Shown: positions 1-11,242, numbered from the stretch's first letter. The stretch is DNA of 64,000 nucleotides from Pyricularia pennisetigena (GCF_004337985.1 NW_021940924.1:372001-436000); one strand, 5' to 3'. Notes: generated by a model not told the origin, from the letters alone. Made by a program: numbers and translations.

Positions 1-176
1 GCAGCATCGCAAGCCGAGCAGGAGTGACCAAATCCTAAACATGCTACTACAGCCTTAGTATCCCTGTCACTTGGCTTTTTCCTGATCCACTCCGGATTTT
101 CCCCCTGTCGCCCTAGCAATTCCCAGAATTCGAATCTAGCAATCGCCCCACCTGCAGCGGACTGAATGGTTGGCTT

Positions 177-530
177 TTAGTTTTCTTGCTCTCGCACTGA
201 CAATGTGGGCTCCTCTGGGAGGACATCCTCGTACGTGGCCTTGGTGACGGGAGGACGTATTTCAACGTCCGACACGTACTGAGCAGCCGGTCGAAATTTC
301 TTTGTGTCGGCATCATACGTGACCCAACGTCCCTCTTTGACCCCGTCTTCTGACGTTCCAATCTGGGCGATTTGGCAAGCGAGCCATAGACACCTCTCAC
401 GACGCTGATCTCTCATCGATGGGGTCTCAAACGTCCTCTTATCTTCTTGCATGTTTTCATTGACGCTGAAATGGTCGACCGGGAAGGCCATCTCCGCCCA
501 CACAAGCCCTCGCATTGCCCCCTGTTCCAA
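177..530 (-). pseudogene. Truncated C-terminal copy of Est1-type protein
   Basis: This 117-codon open frame reads like the last part of the Est1-type gene at 1287-3591. Shared segments include MRGLVW, then RTFETPSM, QRRERCLWLA and KYVSDVE-like text in the same order, with many substitutions, so it is an old paralogous fragment and not a recent copy. It lies in the opposite orientation to the intact gene. Homology starts at the MRGLVW segment and nothing recognisable as the Est1 N-terminal or central region lies upstream (531 onward on this strand). The last residues differ from the intact gene. I infer a 3'-end fragment left by duplication and inversion; a short expressed protein cannot be excluded. 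Confidence 0.7.
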
Positions 531-1286
531 TTATGACTCACATTGCCCCCCGGCACAAACAATAGTTGCCCTTTGCGCCCTGTCACGTAGTAAACTTGTA
601 ATTATGCCTCGCGAATCGGCATGCCTGCTTCCTGCCAATACTACCTAACCTTCTTTGCCACCAGTTTGCCTCGTTCGCCTTATGGTACTGGCTGTGTGCC
701 TGTTCAGGGTGGTTCGCAAGGCAAAGATGCGATATGGAAGGCGCAAGGTCCCCACAAAGTGTCTCGATAGTGTCAAGGCGGGACACGCATTGACTGCTAA
801 ATCGCTTTTCATTTGTGCGCCAGTAAGCGTAGAAACTCTTAAGTTTATTCGTGATGCATTGTGTTATGTCTCTTTACATACCTGGCATAACCAGAACAAT
901 TATATCAATTCACAAACTTCCCAAAACTGGGTAAGGGGGAAGCTTAAAGCGGCTCATGCTCGTTGAGTGACATTGAACTGGCAAACAAACCAGATGAATG
1001 AGTTGAAGTCTCTGTACGGTACGTGTTCGGTTTTTCCGAAAATAACAGCTGCATAAATTTGAGCCGCAACTTCTTGGTTCGCCCGTGCTGCAAAAAAGAA
1101 GGCAACCAACTAGCCCCAATTGCAAGGCCACCTCCAGCAAGCCTAGGGTAAGGATATGCGGCATATCTACATATAAAACCCAGCTTTCATGCTCTCCTAT
1201 TGGCATCTCTTGTTACCATAACGTAGACCTTCAACCGCTTTGACTCGTGTTTACGCTTTTCCCCCGGAGCATTTGGGCGAGGAAAC
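531..1286. other. Gene-free stretch upstream of Est1-type gene
   Basis: Only short, unconvincing open frames are present on both strands. The right part probably holds the promoter and 5' leader of the Est1-type gene. Confidence 0.5.
1172..1178 (+). promoter_or_regulatory. TATA-box candidate
   Basis: TATAAAA lies about 110 nt upstream of the chosen start codon at 1287. The position suits a fungal core promoter for the Est1-type gene, but no other element confirms it. Confidence 0.35.
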
Positions 1287-3591
1287 ATGACGAACACGGG
1301 TGCGAACATTGGTCAGAGGCGCAAAGATGAACGGTAAGCACGACCGAATAAGCAATCGAGTGCCTCATCCATGTTTACAAACCGTAATCCAGCTTCTACA
1401 TTGCATAGGTACACTGCGACTAAACCCCTTCTTTACAGGCGCCCCCGCCCGGTGGTTACATCCTCGGGAGACGTGACCCCTCGGAACGCCGACGGCGACG
1501 AGGTCAACAAGCTGGTAAAGCAGCCAGAGACGCGTCTTATAGGTCAGGAGCAGCTAGTGGCTGAGGTAAAAGGCATATATGCTGGGTAAGTCTTGGCCAG
1601 GCGTGGACCAGAGCACGAGACGCGGACGGTTCCGACCCGCCTGCCGAAAGGCTGGCGTGTGATAAAAGCCTGTTGCCTGCACTCGAGTTGGTCATCTGGA
1701 GGGGAAGCTGCCAGATCCGTGTCGTACTAATTTACTACAAATCTAGTCTCGTTATGGTCGAAAACAAGTGCATAGAGGTCGACAATGCACAGAACTCGCT
1801 CAACAACGATTCGGCTTCCCCCCAGCTAAACACCAACCAGTGGCAAGCTTTGATTGCCTTGCACCGCACGTTGCTACACGAGCACCTCGATTTTTTCCTC
1901 GCCTCTCAGCATCCTTCGGCAAGCCCAGCGCTGCGTCGTCTGGCTGCCAAATACGCAATGCCGGCGCGCATGTGGCGACACGGCATTCATAGTTTGTAAG
2001 ACTGCCTGAAATTCTTTTTTTGACGCTTCTGCGAAGCGGGCGAGACTAACCATTTGTTCCACTTGAAGTTTGGAGCTTTTAAGGCATCGTTTGCCACATT
2101 CACTGGAGTACATGCTCACATTCATCTACTCTTCGTATTCAATGGTGGCGCTCTTGTATGAAACGGTGCCAGCGTTTGAATATACATGGATAGAATGTTT
2201 GGGAGACCTTTCACGATATAGGTGAAATGCGGCCCCCCCCTTTTTTTTGTTCTGTTCCTTTTGAGAAAACACGCTCCTGACTGGTACTGCGTTAAACGTC
2301 TAGAATGGCCATCGAAGATGACGATGTTCGCGACAGGGAGGTCTGGACCGCCGTTTCTCGCCAGTGGTATTCACGAGGTAGCGACAAGGCGCCCACCACC
2401 GGACGCCTGTACCACCACCTAGCAATTTTAGCGAGACCTAACGTTGTAGCACAGCTTTTTTACTACGCCAAGAGTTTGTGTGTGCCCATCCCCTTCAACA
2501 GCGCCAGGGACTCAATTCTCACCCTTTTCGAACCCATCATGGCTGGCACGCACGGTAAGCTGCACGCCGTCGATCGTGCGTTGGTCAGATGTCACGGGAC
2601 TTTCTTCACCGGCAAGGGCGCCGAAGATCTCGAAGAGGCGCGCGATGAGTTTCTTTCCAAGCTCGACCTGGCTGTGGCCAAGGGCGCACGCCGCTGGCTT
2701 GAGGCTGGATATCAAATCGCCGTGACGAATCTTTGTTCACTTTTCGGCTATGGCTTGCCCGCCAACGTTCTCATGAGGGCACTTGATGCTTCGACAAGAG
2801 AAGCTCCTATGCCGAAAATCGTAGTCGCAGACGAGGCGACTTCGGCCGAGACGCAAGCAGCTTCTTCAGAGACGCAGAAATCGTCCAAAACTGAGGACGA
2901 AAACGGACCAGCTGCCACCACGGAAGCCAAAGAGGACGTGATCGACCCCTTGAAACATTTTAAACAAGTTCTCCAGTTTGTGGAAAGCACAGATACGATT
3001 GTCCTTTCACGGCTGGGGGATCTGAACATACTTTCTTACACCATCGTCAAGCTGACGTTTCTGCTTGCGATGGCTCGCTTGAAGGGCCCAGGTGGTGGCG
3101 AGCCGATAACACCAGCAATGTCGCACCTCGAGGCATCTTTTCCTTGGCATCTACTCTGTTTGTGCTTGAACTCTTTTGCCGCGGGCTTTGAAACCCCCGA
3201 GAAATACGAAACGACCGAGTTTCCGCGTACGGCCGAGGGGAGGCCGCTCCCCGAGGACTGGGCGATGCGCGGGCTTGTGTGGACAGATCCGGCAGAGGTG
3301 GTTTTCCCGCGCGAGTATTTCGCCGTCAATGAAAGCATGGAGGAAGACGAGAGGACTTTTGAAACGCCATCGATGGGAGAGCAACGTCGTGAAAGGTGTC
3401 TGTGGCTTGCGTACCAGATCTCCCAGATTGGGGCGTCAGGAGACGCCGACAAAAAGGGCAAGGAGGGACGTTGGATCACGTACGATCCCGACACAAAGAA
3501 GTTTAGTCCGGCCGCGAAGTACGTGTCAGACGTTGAAATGCGGGCAAAGTTTCTGGACGATGCGGACGTCGTCCCAGACACGAGCTCGTAA
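1287..3591 (+). CDS. Est1-type DNA/RNA-binding domain protein (SMG7/EST1-like)
   Basis: Five exons join in phase: 1287-1333, 1439-1585, 1747-1995, 2069-2221 and 2304-3591, giving 627 residues. All introns have GT-AG ends and are 73-161 nt. The ATG at 1287 was chosen because the exon ending at 1333 (donor GTAAGC) joins in frame to the next exon. Family features are a TPR-like helical N-terminus (residues 50-200, with ALHRTLLHEH, SASPALRRLA and AMPARMWRHGIHS) followed by the Est1 DNA/RNA-binding region (GRLYHHLAIL, then FYYAKSLCVPIPF). Members of the EST1/SMG5-7 superfamily act in telomerase recruitment or nonsense-mediated decay; the fungal paralogous group to which this belongs is often expanded and its role is unclear. 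An acidic low-complexity stretch lies near residues 370-410. The gene appears intact. A fragment of its 3' end lies at 177-530. Confidence 0.85.
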
Positions 3592-3908
3592 GCGTCAGTT
3601 TGGGGCCAGAAAGTACACTTGGAGCAGTTTCAGTACAAGAGCAAAAGAGCGACAAGCGGACCATTATTGAGTCTTCCGAAAATACTTAAAATAGCAGCAG
3701 TTAGGATTCGAGCTTATAAATAGTACTTGGGGGCTGTGCGGTTGTGGGCCCCCTCAAAGAGGGGGTTGCAAAATTCTGATTCACGACTAAATCGCGGGCC
3801 ACCCCGCGCCAGTTTTTTAGCTAGAAAATCGTTAGCAAAATCACTATCTTGATGTGAAATACCGAATAAGAACGCAACAATTGCACTTAGTCCCTTAATA
3901 TAGGTATC

Positions 3909-6177
3909 ATGACGTACCCCGAATCTCCAGCTATCTTGGCTGCCCGCATGTATATTCAATATACCAAATCGTATGAGGAGAGAGGGGCTACCGCCCGGGA
4001 GGGTAGATCTGAACCGAAGTCGTTAAGATCGTTCTGTATTCGGAATGGTTTCCGGATTCGAGTACCCAGCGGCATGTACGGAGTCTCCGGTCATCTGGAA
4101 TACCGGGTCTATCCGTGGAACGCGTTGGGCGGCCTTCAACGTTGACTGAGGCTGAAGATCAAGCGCTTGTTGCATATATCGTACAGCTTGATGAATTTGG
4201 CGCTCATCCTGACTCCAAACATGTAATATCTGCGGCCAACTTGATGCGTCAGTACCGGGTACCGCCTTGTGGTCTTTGGTACGCTCGATGGCTCAAAAAA
4301 CACCCAGAATTACGACTTACTAGGCAACAACCCGTGGAGATCCATCGCCTGAGCTGGGAACAACAGATCGAGCTCGTTGAGGCCTGGTATACCCGCACTG
4401 CGGCTCGTGCGGTTGAGCTTGGGATCACGGCTTCAGCCGCCTGGAACGCTGACGAGTGCGTTACTAGAATCGGTGTGCGAGATGGCCGGATACCGGTATT
4501 GATTGTGAAGAAGAAGAAGCGCCAAAAGCCACGCACCGAATATCCGGCTAACCGTGAGAGTTGTACGTTGATCGGTGCCGGGAACGCTGTTGGGCAGTCG
4601 TGACCGCTTTCTGTATCTTTTGGAAGTGGCCAACGAGCGATTGGCTTGATCTGGATCTGCCTGAGGGTATCGTTTTCACGCGGTCAGATACAGGGTTTTC
4701 CAACGGGGATATTCAACTCACCTGGATACAGCATTTTAACCGGTATTCTTGGCCACAAGTTGCTGCCGTGCAGTCGATCGGATCTCCTACGTTGAAAGAG
4801 TGGTTCGGCCATGACTTTGACGTCAGATTCGACTTCGTGAACCGCACTGCGGCTAATATCAATCCAGATTCACAACGGGCCAAAACACGTATCTGGAGGT
4901 GGCTTTTTCTCGACGGTTTTACCGGCCACTTTGGCATGGAGATACTTGACTATTGCCTCAGATTTGATATCGAGATCGTTATTTTACCGCCTCATTCAAC
5001 GCATTATATGCAGCCCATGGACGTATCCGTGTTCGCTCACCTGAAAAGCGAGTTGCAGGCGGTTCTGCATGAGCATATAAACACCGGTATTCCACAGGTC
5101 AGCCGTTCAGATTTCGTTGCTGCGATACGAGTAAGTTATTTTTGAATCTGTACGTTAATTTAGCGGTAAATTGATAAATCTTTACTCAACGCAGCGGTGT
5201 TGGGAGGCGGCTTTCACAACCGGCCATATAATTACCGGCTTCCAAGATACAGGCTTAATTCCAGTTAACGGCACCAAAGTGCTCGCCAAACTGCGTGGTC
5301 AAGCCCCTGCAACGAATACTCCGCGATATCCAGACTCTCTTCCTACCGTTGACCGATTTTCACGGGCTAAATATGCTGCAGGCCGTTTGGCGGCTAAGGC
5401 GCATCACTTTGGTTCAGATACCGTTGATGCTCTCTCGTATCTTCAAGCCGTCGCCAACGAGGCGATTATCTTACGGCAACGTGTCGCCCAAGAACAAAAG
5501 AATAAGGAAAAACGCCTGCAACAAGCTTCACGTTACAAGGTCAGAATGACGTTGAAGTCGAAAGATAACCAGTTGCAAACCGCCAATACGTTGGAAGATA
5601 TGCGGACCGCCTACGATGCCAAACAAGCCTTTAACGAGGAACTAGCCCTGTACCAACAAGAAAAATTCGTTCGAGATACGTGGTATAGAGAGAGGGCTCA
5701 AGCGATCAACGTTGGCGAGATACTACCGGCATGCCCAACGGGGTTAAGATACGACAGAAGAGATATCTGGAAGAGCTTGGTTTTACCGCAGAGAACGTTC
5801 CAGCGGTCAGGGAACGCCCTGGAAAGAAGAAGAAGACCGATTCACAAGCTTCACAGCCATGGTACGTCGATAAAGGGCCAATTTCTGCTGGAAATACAGG
5901 TACCCAGATCAATATTACCGTGGATACAGACTCCAACTGTTCCATCAGCATATGCGTGTCACGATCTTCACAATCAGCCTCACCTACCGCCCCCAACAGG
6001 CCTTCCAAACCGTTCCCACAATATATACCGTTGGCTACACCATCTGCCACTCAGAATCGATATACAATACCGCTTGAAGAGCGTTCCTCGCCGCCAATAC
6101 CGGGGAGTAGAAGAGATGCGTCGGAAGTACCCGGATCCCCTTGTGACCGGTTAAAGGGTGGTTGCTGGTGGGGCTAG
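3909..6177 (+). pseudogene. Pogo/Fot1-like transposase, frameshifted
   Basis: Pieces of one DDE transposase of the pogo/Fot1 branch of Tc1-mariner lie in sequence. There is an N-terminal helix-turn-helix part (KSLRSFCIRNGF, then GRPSTLTEAEDQALVAYI), a CENP-B-type segment (WLKKHPEL), and a catalytic core with NADE, LFLDGFTGH and LPPHSTHYMQPMDVSVF. The last matches the usual DG-H and PP-TSH-QPLD acidic blocks. An in-phase intron fits at 5131-5194 (GTAAGT...CGCAG), after which IITGFQDTGLIPVN continues. The frame breaks near 4100, near 4600 and again near 5735, where the basic tail moves to another frame ending at 6177. No terminal inverted repeat could be paired with confidence. It cannot encode an active enzyme as it stands. 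Confidence 0.8.
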
Positions 6178-6204
6178 CTGTTATCTGCATGGCACAGCTT
6201 CATA

Positions 6205-6298
6205 ACAAGGCGCCAGGGTTCGTTGGTTGTTTGTTCGCTTAAGCGCGTGTACGCGATTGGCACTGCGTGCATTTCTTCTTTCTTTACCCTTAGCTTTA
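6205..6298 (+). repeat. Short repeat shared with the LINE 3' flank
   Basis: About 94 bp here match, in reverse complement, positions 61477-61570, which directly follow the stop codon of the minus-strand LINE. The shared core contains GCGCGTGTACGCGATTGGCA. The simplest reading is a 5'-truncated LINE 3' end inserted beside the pogo remnant. A 3' tail is not obvious. Confidence 0.6.
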
Positions 6299-6729
6299 TG
6301 GTGCTTGGGTGTTCCCAGGTGTAATTGCTGATGTGATTGCCAAGATGAGGGGTGAGGCGACCCATTCCTGCCAGGTTAGCCAGTTGCTGTATCGACTGGG
6401 AGATTAGCCAGAATCAAAGTTGGAAGTCACTGCCTTTACCCGCCATCGCCAGGGCCATTGTCATTGTGATAGCGTGATGGTGGAGCCGATTGGGCCATGC
6501 CACCGTTGTGCAGCAAACCAACTTCCCAAATTCGAGTTTGTGATCTCGCCTACCATTCCATAAGCGCCGTGATATATTTAGGCATAGTTAGGAATGGATG
6601 TGGGTATCCCTGAGGCTTGCAATCTATTTCTTATAAGTAGGTAAGGATCAACTCCCTTCACTGACGCTCGATTCTCTCAGCGTATGCTTGTATCTGTGGG
6701 TCCATCCAAAGATAACTCTGGTTCAGGTC
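6299..6729 (-). other. Possible remainder of LTR and leader
   Basis: No gene is visible. If the block at 6730-6906 is the start of an LTR, this stretch would be the rest of the LTR and its leader on the minus strand. It has no second copy in the window to prove it. Confidence 0.3.
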
Positions 6730-6906
6730 TGAGATCTCCAGACCCTAACCCTGACCCCTGACCAACGACCCACCAGGGTGATACCTTTATCTACGTCGCG
6801 TCAAGCTCAGAACTTTGTTTGTTTCCTTTCTTCTCCTCAGAGTAGAATCTTCGTCGATAGGTGACAATAGACTAGCCTCTATGCTATACTTACCCTGGCC
6901 GTGACA
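6730..6906 (-). repeat. LTR-like repeat, copy 1
   Basis: This 177-bp block is nearly identical to 21102-21278 in reverse complement. Read on the minus strand it starts TGTCACGGCCAGGG, typical of fungal Ty3/gypsy LTR ends (TG...), and continues past the shared part into a possible TATA segment (CTTATAAG near 6635). I infer a solo or truncated LTR; no gag, protease or integrase coding is nearby. Confidence 0.55.
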
Positions 6907-7360
6907 CAAATTATCTATCTTCCAAACTCGAAGCGACGATGAGCGGTCTTCCATCGCAGCAGAAAGAACAATAAATACAAGGGGGACACTCCAGTAGATT
7001 TACAACCCCTGAGCCGTTTAGCAAGCAAGATATCTTACAAGCCAAATTGAAGGAGTACGAAGCCATGGGACAGTAACGAAGAGGACTTTTTGGCAAACTC
7101 GGCAGTTGAAGAAGAATTGGTGAACGACATAGTCAAGCCTCTACCAGACCGGCCCCGGGCCGATTCGCCCCCGCATAGAATCCGATGTGCAAGCGATTCT
7201 CTGACAAAGTTTAGTATTACGGAGCTACCATTTCTAATTATCTGAAAATGTTAAAAAATGAAGAACCAATGACGCTAGGTCTCAATGAACAGCTCGCGAT
7301 GGGTAGTTGGGAGAAGCAGAATTGTAAAAGATATGTGCACAAGAGATAGAATGAGCCCAT
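6907..7360. other. Gene-free stretch
   Basis: Only short open frames without recognisable similarity are present. Confidence 0.5.
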
Positions 7361-7939
7361 TTACAGCAAGGCACAAAGAACAAACATGGCCAGCTCCCTG
7401 GAAGAGAGAGTTGCAGCTCCAGCAGTGGCGGGAAGACGAGCGGTAAGGCTTTGCCCTGCTGTTGGCTTTGGAATGACTGCGCCGGTGGTAGTGCTAACGT
7501 AGGTCAAATTCATAGCGATGGGAAGGGAGCTTACGCCGGTGGCAGTCGGGGTGTTCATGACGCCCAACGCAGTAGAGTTTGTGGATGTGGATCTGAATGC
7601 ACTGTCTGTAGAGTTGTTGGCAGGTTGCCTGGAGGGCAAGGGGGATGTCGTCTGGAGCAATGAATGTTATTGGTGAGCAAGGCTGAGACCAGGCGGTGTG
7701 CTGACTACGGGGCACATGCTTACCGCAAAATGCGCGCTGCGATGCTTGAAGACGCAAGAAGCGTCGTCGGCGCGTATTTTGGCGGTGATGGCAGGCTCAC
7801 ATGGACAAGAAATACGGGTAATGTCGCAGCCAGCAGCGACAACATGGCTCACGCATGACTTTGAAATCTGTGGGGCACCACCGATTATTTGAGCGTGAGC
7901 GCTTCCGGTAATGGCAAAAATTACCGTGAAACCCTTCAT
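7361..7939 (-). CDS. CFEM-like secreted protein, probably degraded
   Basis: Two exons, 7939-7724 and 7651-7361, join in phase (donor GTAAGC, acceptor CCAG) to give 168 residues. Residues 1-16 form a signal peptide (MKGFTVIFAITGSAHA). A CFEM-like start follows, with C...AGC...ISCPCEPAI...ASCVF spacing, then a Ser/Thr-rich stretch and a hydrophobic C-terminus that could serve a GPI anchor. CFEM domains normally carry eight cysteines and bind haem or act as surface or effector proteins. Here only five are in frame. A further CFEM-looking piece (DIPLALQATCQQLY) lies in another frame at the start of exon 2, so I infer a frameshift that has damaged the domain. It may still be expressed as a short secreted protein. 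Confidence 0.55.
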
Positions 7940-8440
7940 TTTCCGGCCATTCAGCAAAACGAAGAAAAAGAGAGGCACTAATGTTGATCGAGGGGCATTG
8001 GCAGGACCTAACACTTTAACCGCTTGCAAACAGTCAGTAATTTATCAAATTTGATTTGAAAAACCGTATGTTCCTACCAGTTACCGCTGGTTTTGGTGTG
8101 CCACGTGTAAAAGCTACTGGGCAGGTCTGCCCGGGTGGAAACCAGAACATGTTTGCAATTTTACGGGTAATGTACCAAAACACAACCATAATATTGTAAC
8201 GATATTTAAAACACGAAAAATCTATTTTGCAATTTTGTACATTGCTAATTTTCAAACCTAATTTTTATAAATGGTTGTGTTTCGATTTTCAACGAAAAGG
8301 TTTAACATCCGATTTGGAGGCAAATTATAAACCCAAAACGCTGCTTTAAAAATCAGTTTGTATTTGTTATAAAAAAAGCTGCACAATTCCGTTTTCGACA
8401 TAAAATGAATTATTTCCTTTAAACCGTTCCTTTTCTTAAT
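7940..8440. other. AT-rich gene-free stretch
   Basis: From about 8030 the sequence becomes strongly AT-rich. No gene is supported on either strand. Confidence 0.5.
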
Positions 8441-9126
8441 ATGGAAGGTTTTAAAAAATTTCCACGGCTCAATCCGGAAATACCTGTTAATATTACCCCT
8501 CAAAATACCGCCCTTCAAAACATTACCCTTCAAAATAATGGTTAAACTATTAATATTACCAAGGAAAAACATGGAGGTAAAAGGAAAGCCGATACAGAGA
8601 AGGGAAATTCCCGTAAAAAATTGAGGGTTTGTAAAATACAACGACTGGAACCGAGCAATTTGCCTGCCAATTTAGAAATTCCATCGATAGCGACGAACAA
8701 TTTTCCAAAGGACGCTCCCATAATTGGAACTTTTGTAGGCCAGGCAACCAACCCTTTTAACCACCAAAATCCTACCAAATCAACGTATAAGCAGGAGCCG
8801 TATTATATTAGTAAAGCACAATTCAAAAAGGCTATCAAAAATGTCGAATTTATTAAAGAGGCAAATGCAGCAAGGGGTTGGGATACAGGGAATCGTTTAA
8901 AGGGACGCTCAATATACTGCCTTTTGAAACATTATGGCCTTCCAATAGAAGTGGTCACTCCCGAAAGTCCTGTCTTTTCTGAAAAGGAGGGTGAGGAGGA
9001 GGAGGAGGAGGACGACGACGACGACGACGAGGAAGAAGACGACAGCATTTTCCAGCTTGACACGTTTGACATCCCTACGCCTGAGACATTCCCTGACTTG
9101 AACGGGATCATCACTGCAGATTGGTC
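8441..9126 (+). pseudogene. AT-rich ORF of unknown family with acidic run
   Basis: An ATG at 8441 opens a frame that is interrupted by TAA at 8533 and then stays open through 9559. The product contains NIT/LQN-like repeats, a basic patch (GGKRKADTEKG, then RKKLRV), a segment with AQFKKAIKNVEFIKEANAAR, and a long Glu/Asp run encoded by a GAG/GAC trinucleotide repeat (8994-9045). Codon use is AT-rich, unlike the flanking genes. After the acidic run the same frame passes into a dynamin-like segment. I do not recognise the family. The composition shift suggests a separate origin from the dynamin part. Confidence 0.45.
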
Positions 9127-9898
9127 TATTGAACATCCAAAAAGCGGCATCATGGACTGGATTGAGGCTGTCCACCGGCGTTCTCGCGGCCTTGACCTGG
9201 GCTCTCTGGGCCCCAGTATTCTTCCGGATGTTTTCCGAGAGCAATCGGCGAAGTGGGAGACAATCGCGAAGCAATACCTTAGCAAGATCATCCTTCTTGT
9301 TCATCGCTTCATCCTGACGGCACTGGAGGTCGTTTGTGCAGACAGTCAGGTACTCCAGAACGTCTCATCCGCCATTCTGAGCGACCTGTGCACGACGTAC
9401 GAGAGCAGTATGAACCAGGCAACTTTTTTGGTCAACGTTGAGCGGCAGCTGAAGCCGTATACCCTGAATCATTACTTCAACCACAGCCAACAGAGGAGTT
9501 ATGGCGTGCGGATCCAGGAAACGCTGCGACCTAAGGCCCGATGCGAAACGACTTTTTAGGGCAGTATCACTGTCGTTAATCTGAGTGATGTTTCAGGCGC
9601 AGTTACGAACAAAAGCAACACAGCGCATGCCACGGAGACCATCCACGATACCCTGGAGGCCTACTATAAGGTAGCTTACAAGAGATTCGTTGATAATGTC
9701 TCCAGCCAGGCGGTTGACTACCAGCTTCTTTCTGGTCCTAAGAGCCCCCTTCAGCTATTTTCGGAGCAATGGGTCCTCTGCTTAAAACCGGACAAGCTGA
9801 TTCTTCTGGCAGGGGAGTCTCGTCGGACGAGGGAGCGTAGGGAGAGACTGGAGAAGGAGGTACAGGACTTGGAGATTGCGATAGAGATTCTGCGTTGA
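9127..9898 (+). pseudogene. Dynamin-family stalk and GED fragment
   Basis: The frame 9127-9559 reads as the stalk of a fungal dynamin/Mx-like GTPase: GIMDWIEAVHRRSRGLDLG, FREQSAKWE, ATFLVNVERQ and TLNHYF. After a stop at 9557-9559 the GTPase effector domain follows in another frame to a TGA at 9896-9898: ETIHDTLEAYYKVAYKRFVD, then a region ending in AGESRRTRERRERLEKEVQ. A frameshift near 9540, possibly with a short intron (about 9576-9606), separates them. The GTP-binding domain (GDQSAGKS, DxPG, TKPD) is absent, so it cannot be a working GTPase. It is only distantly like the intact dynamin gene at 55573-57932, so it probably came from another paralog. Confidence 0.75.
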
Positions 9899-10246
9899 AA
9901 TTATTCAAACCCTCGCCTTTTGATTCTTGCGCGCGAACGCCGACGCCCCCAGCCTTGACATCGGTCAATTTTTGGGCCGACGCCGCGCCCGGCCCGGCCA
10001 GACTGGGCACACTTCCTCCGTCTCCTCCTGGGGTACTTGTGGCTTGTTTCGCGCCGAGTCGCTCGTACGGTTTCATGAGGGTTTCGTGGGTTGCGCAGTT
10101 TTGGTGTAGCCATTTCCCACAGTTTTCTTTCGAGCATCCAATGATGGTGTCATGTCAAGATTTCCCGATTTCGCACAACTGTATACAGTTTTGACAGTCT
10201 GGTGTGAGGAAAGTTTCCGGTTATATGACTGTCCCTATAGCCCTGG
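9899..10246. other. Gene-free stretch
   Basis: Nothing recognisable was found; only short overlapping frames occur. Confidence 0.5.
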
Positions 10247-10826
10247 TTATAAGTAGCGAAACCAGATGGGCTTACAGACTTGGCGACCTACGGATAGTTC
10301 ATTAGTCAAGACATTGAGGCCTTGCCGCCAATACAGTGCGGTCCGGGTGTCGTCATTGTCGTTTTCGATCATCTGGTTAACCTGCGCTGGGCCGGTAACG
10401 CTTAGCACATTAATCACATCCACTACGACTCTTTCGTTAGTTTGACCTGATCCGCCTCGAGTTACAAGCACGGGTTGTAGGAAAGGCCATACTGTGATTA
10501 GACGCGATCAGTTTGCTCCGGCCGTGGTACGGCTGCCGACCCCTTGGATACTTTTTCCCATCCATGCTTTGTCCGGGAAGTTCGTCAGGCCAGTACATCC
10601 AATAAATACGTGCGTATACGTGGTGCTCGTCGGCCGCTCGGATCTCGAGAATCCGCGCAACCCAATCCTTCTCCATGCCGGAAATTGGGGACACGGTAGG
10701 CTGTTTGCTCTTCGAATCCTTATGGCGCTGGACGGAGGATTCGTTGGCGACAAATACAGAATCTTTGTCGTGATATTCCGGCCGGGAGATGCCGGAGCTC
10801 GCAAATCCCGGATCCGCACCCGGCAT
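10247..10826 (-). CDS. Small BAH-domain protein
   Basis: Exons 10826-10493 and 10428-10247 join in phase over a 64-nt intron (GTATGG...AAAGAG) to give 171 residues. The central part matches the bromo-adjacent homology domain of fungal chromatin proteins: WVARILEIRA, HVYARIYWMYWPDELP, GRQPYHG, SKLIASNH, then DVINVLSVTGPAQVNQ and ALYWRQ. BAH domains mediate protein or nucleosome contacts in silencing complexes. Usual family members go on to a PHD finger or other domains; this one stops shortly after ALYWRQ, so it is either a minimal BAH protein or a 3'-truncated copy. The N-terminal 30 residues are atypical and the start is uncertain. A TATATATA lies about 80 nt upstream. Confidence 0.65.
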
Positions 10827-10905
10827 CCCGGAAACTCGTTATCGATAGGAGGGGGCCGGGGCCGGATCCCTGACTTACGAGTCGTACGGGGTGATACCTA
10901 CCGTG

Positions 10906-10913
10906 TATATATA
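10906..10913 (-). promoter_or_regulatory. TATA-box candidate
   Basis: TATATATA sits about 80 nt upstream of the start chosen for the BAH-domain gene. No further promoter evidence was seen. Confidence 0.35.
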
Positions 10914-11242
10914 GACAGGCTCGTCCCCGTTGATCGCACAACTCCTAGAAGTAGAAGACAGACAGAACCGACAGCTTAGTACAACCGAATACTACGCTGT
11001 TTCCCATAGGACCTATGGAGTGCCACGAACAGCTTTGGTGTTTCTAAATCCCAAAACAAAGCATCAGCTCAAACCAATACCGTTTCGATAAGCAAACGCA
11101 TTGTCAGTCAACTGGATGCGATTAAGTTTGTCTGGGAAAGAGAGGCTTTATTTTCTATATAGCAAAGCGACGAAAACGACAGAATTTAGCGCGCGGTACA
11201 ATATAAAAATGTCGCCATTCGACAACGTGTTTACATATCCCA

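Noticed and set aside
6740..6770. Telomere-like CCCTAACCCTGACCC string
   Set aside because: It occurs once inside the LTR-like repeat and in its second copy; there is no array, so it is not telomeric.
8000..9100. Repeat-induced point mutation as the explanation of the broken genes
   Set aside because: The AT-rich block could fit, but the stops elsewhere are not consistently derivable from CpA to TpA changes, and most repeat copies are not AT-biased.
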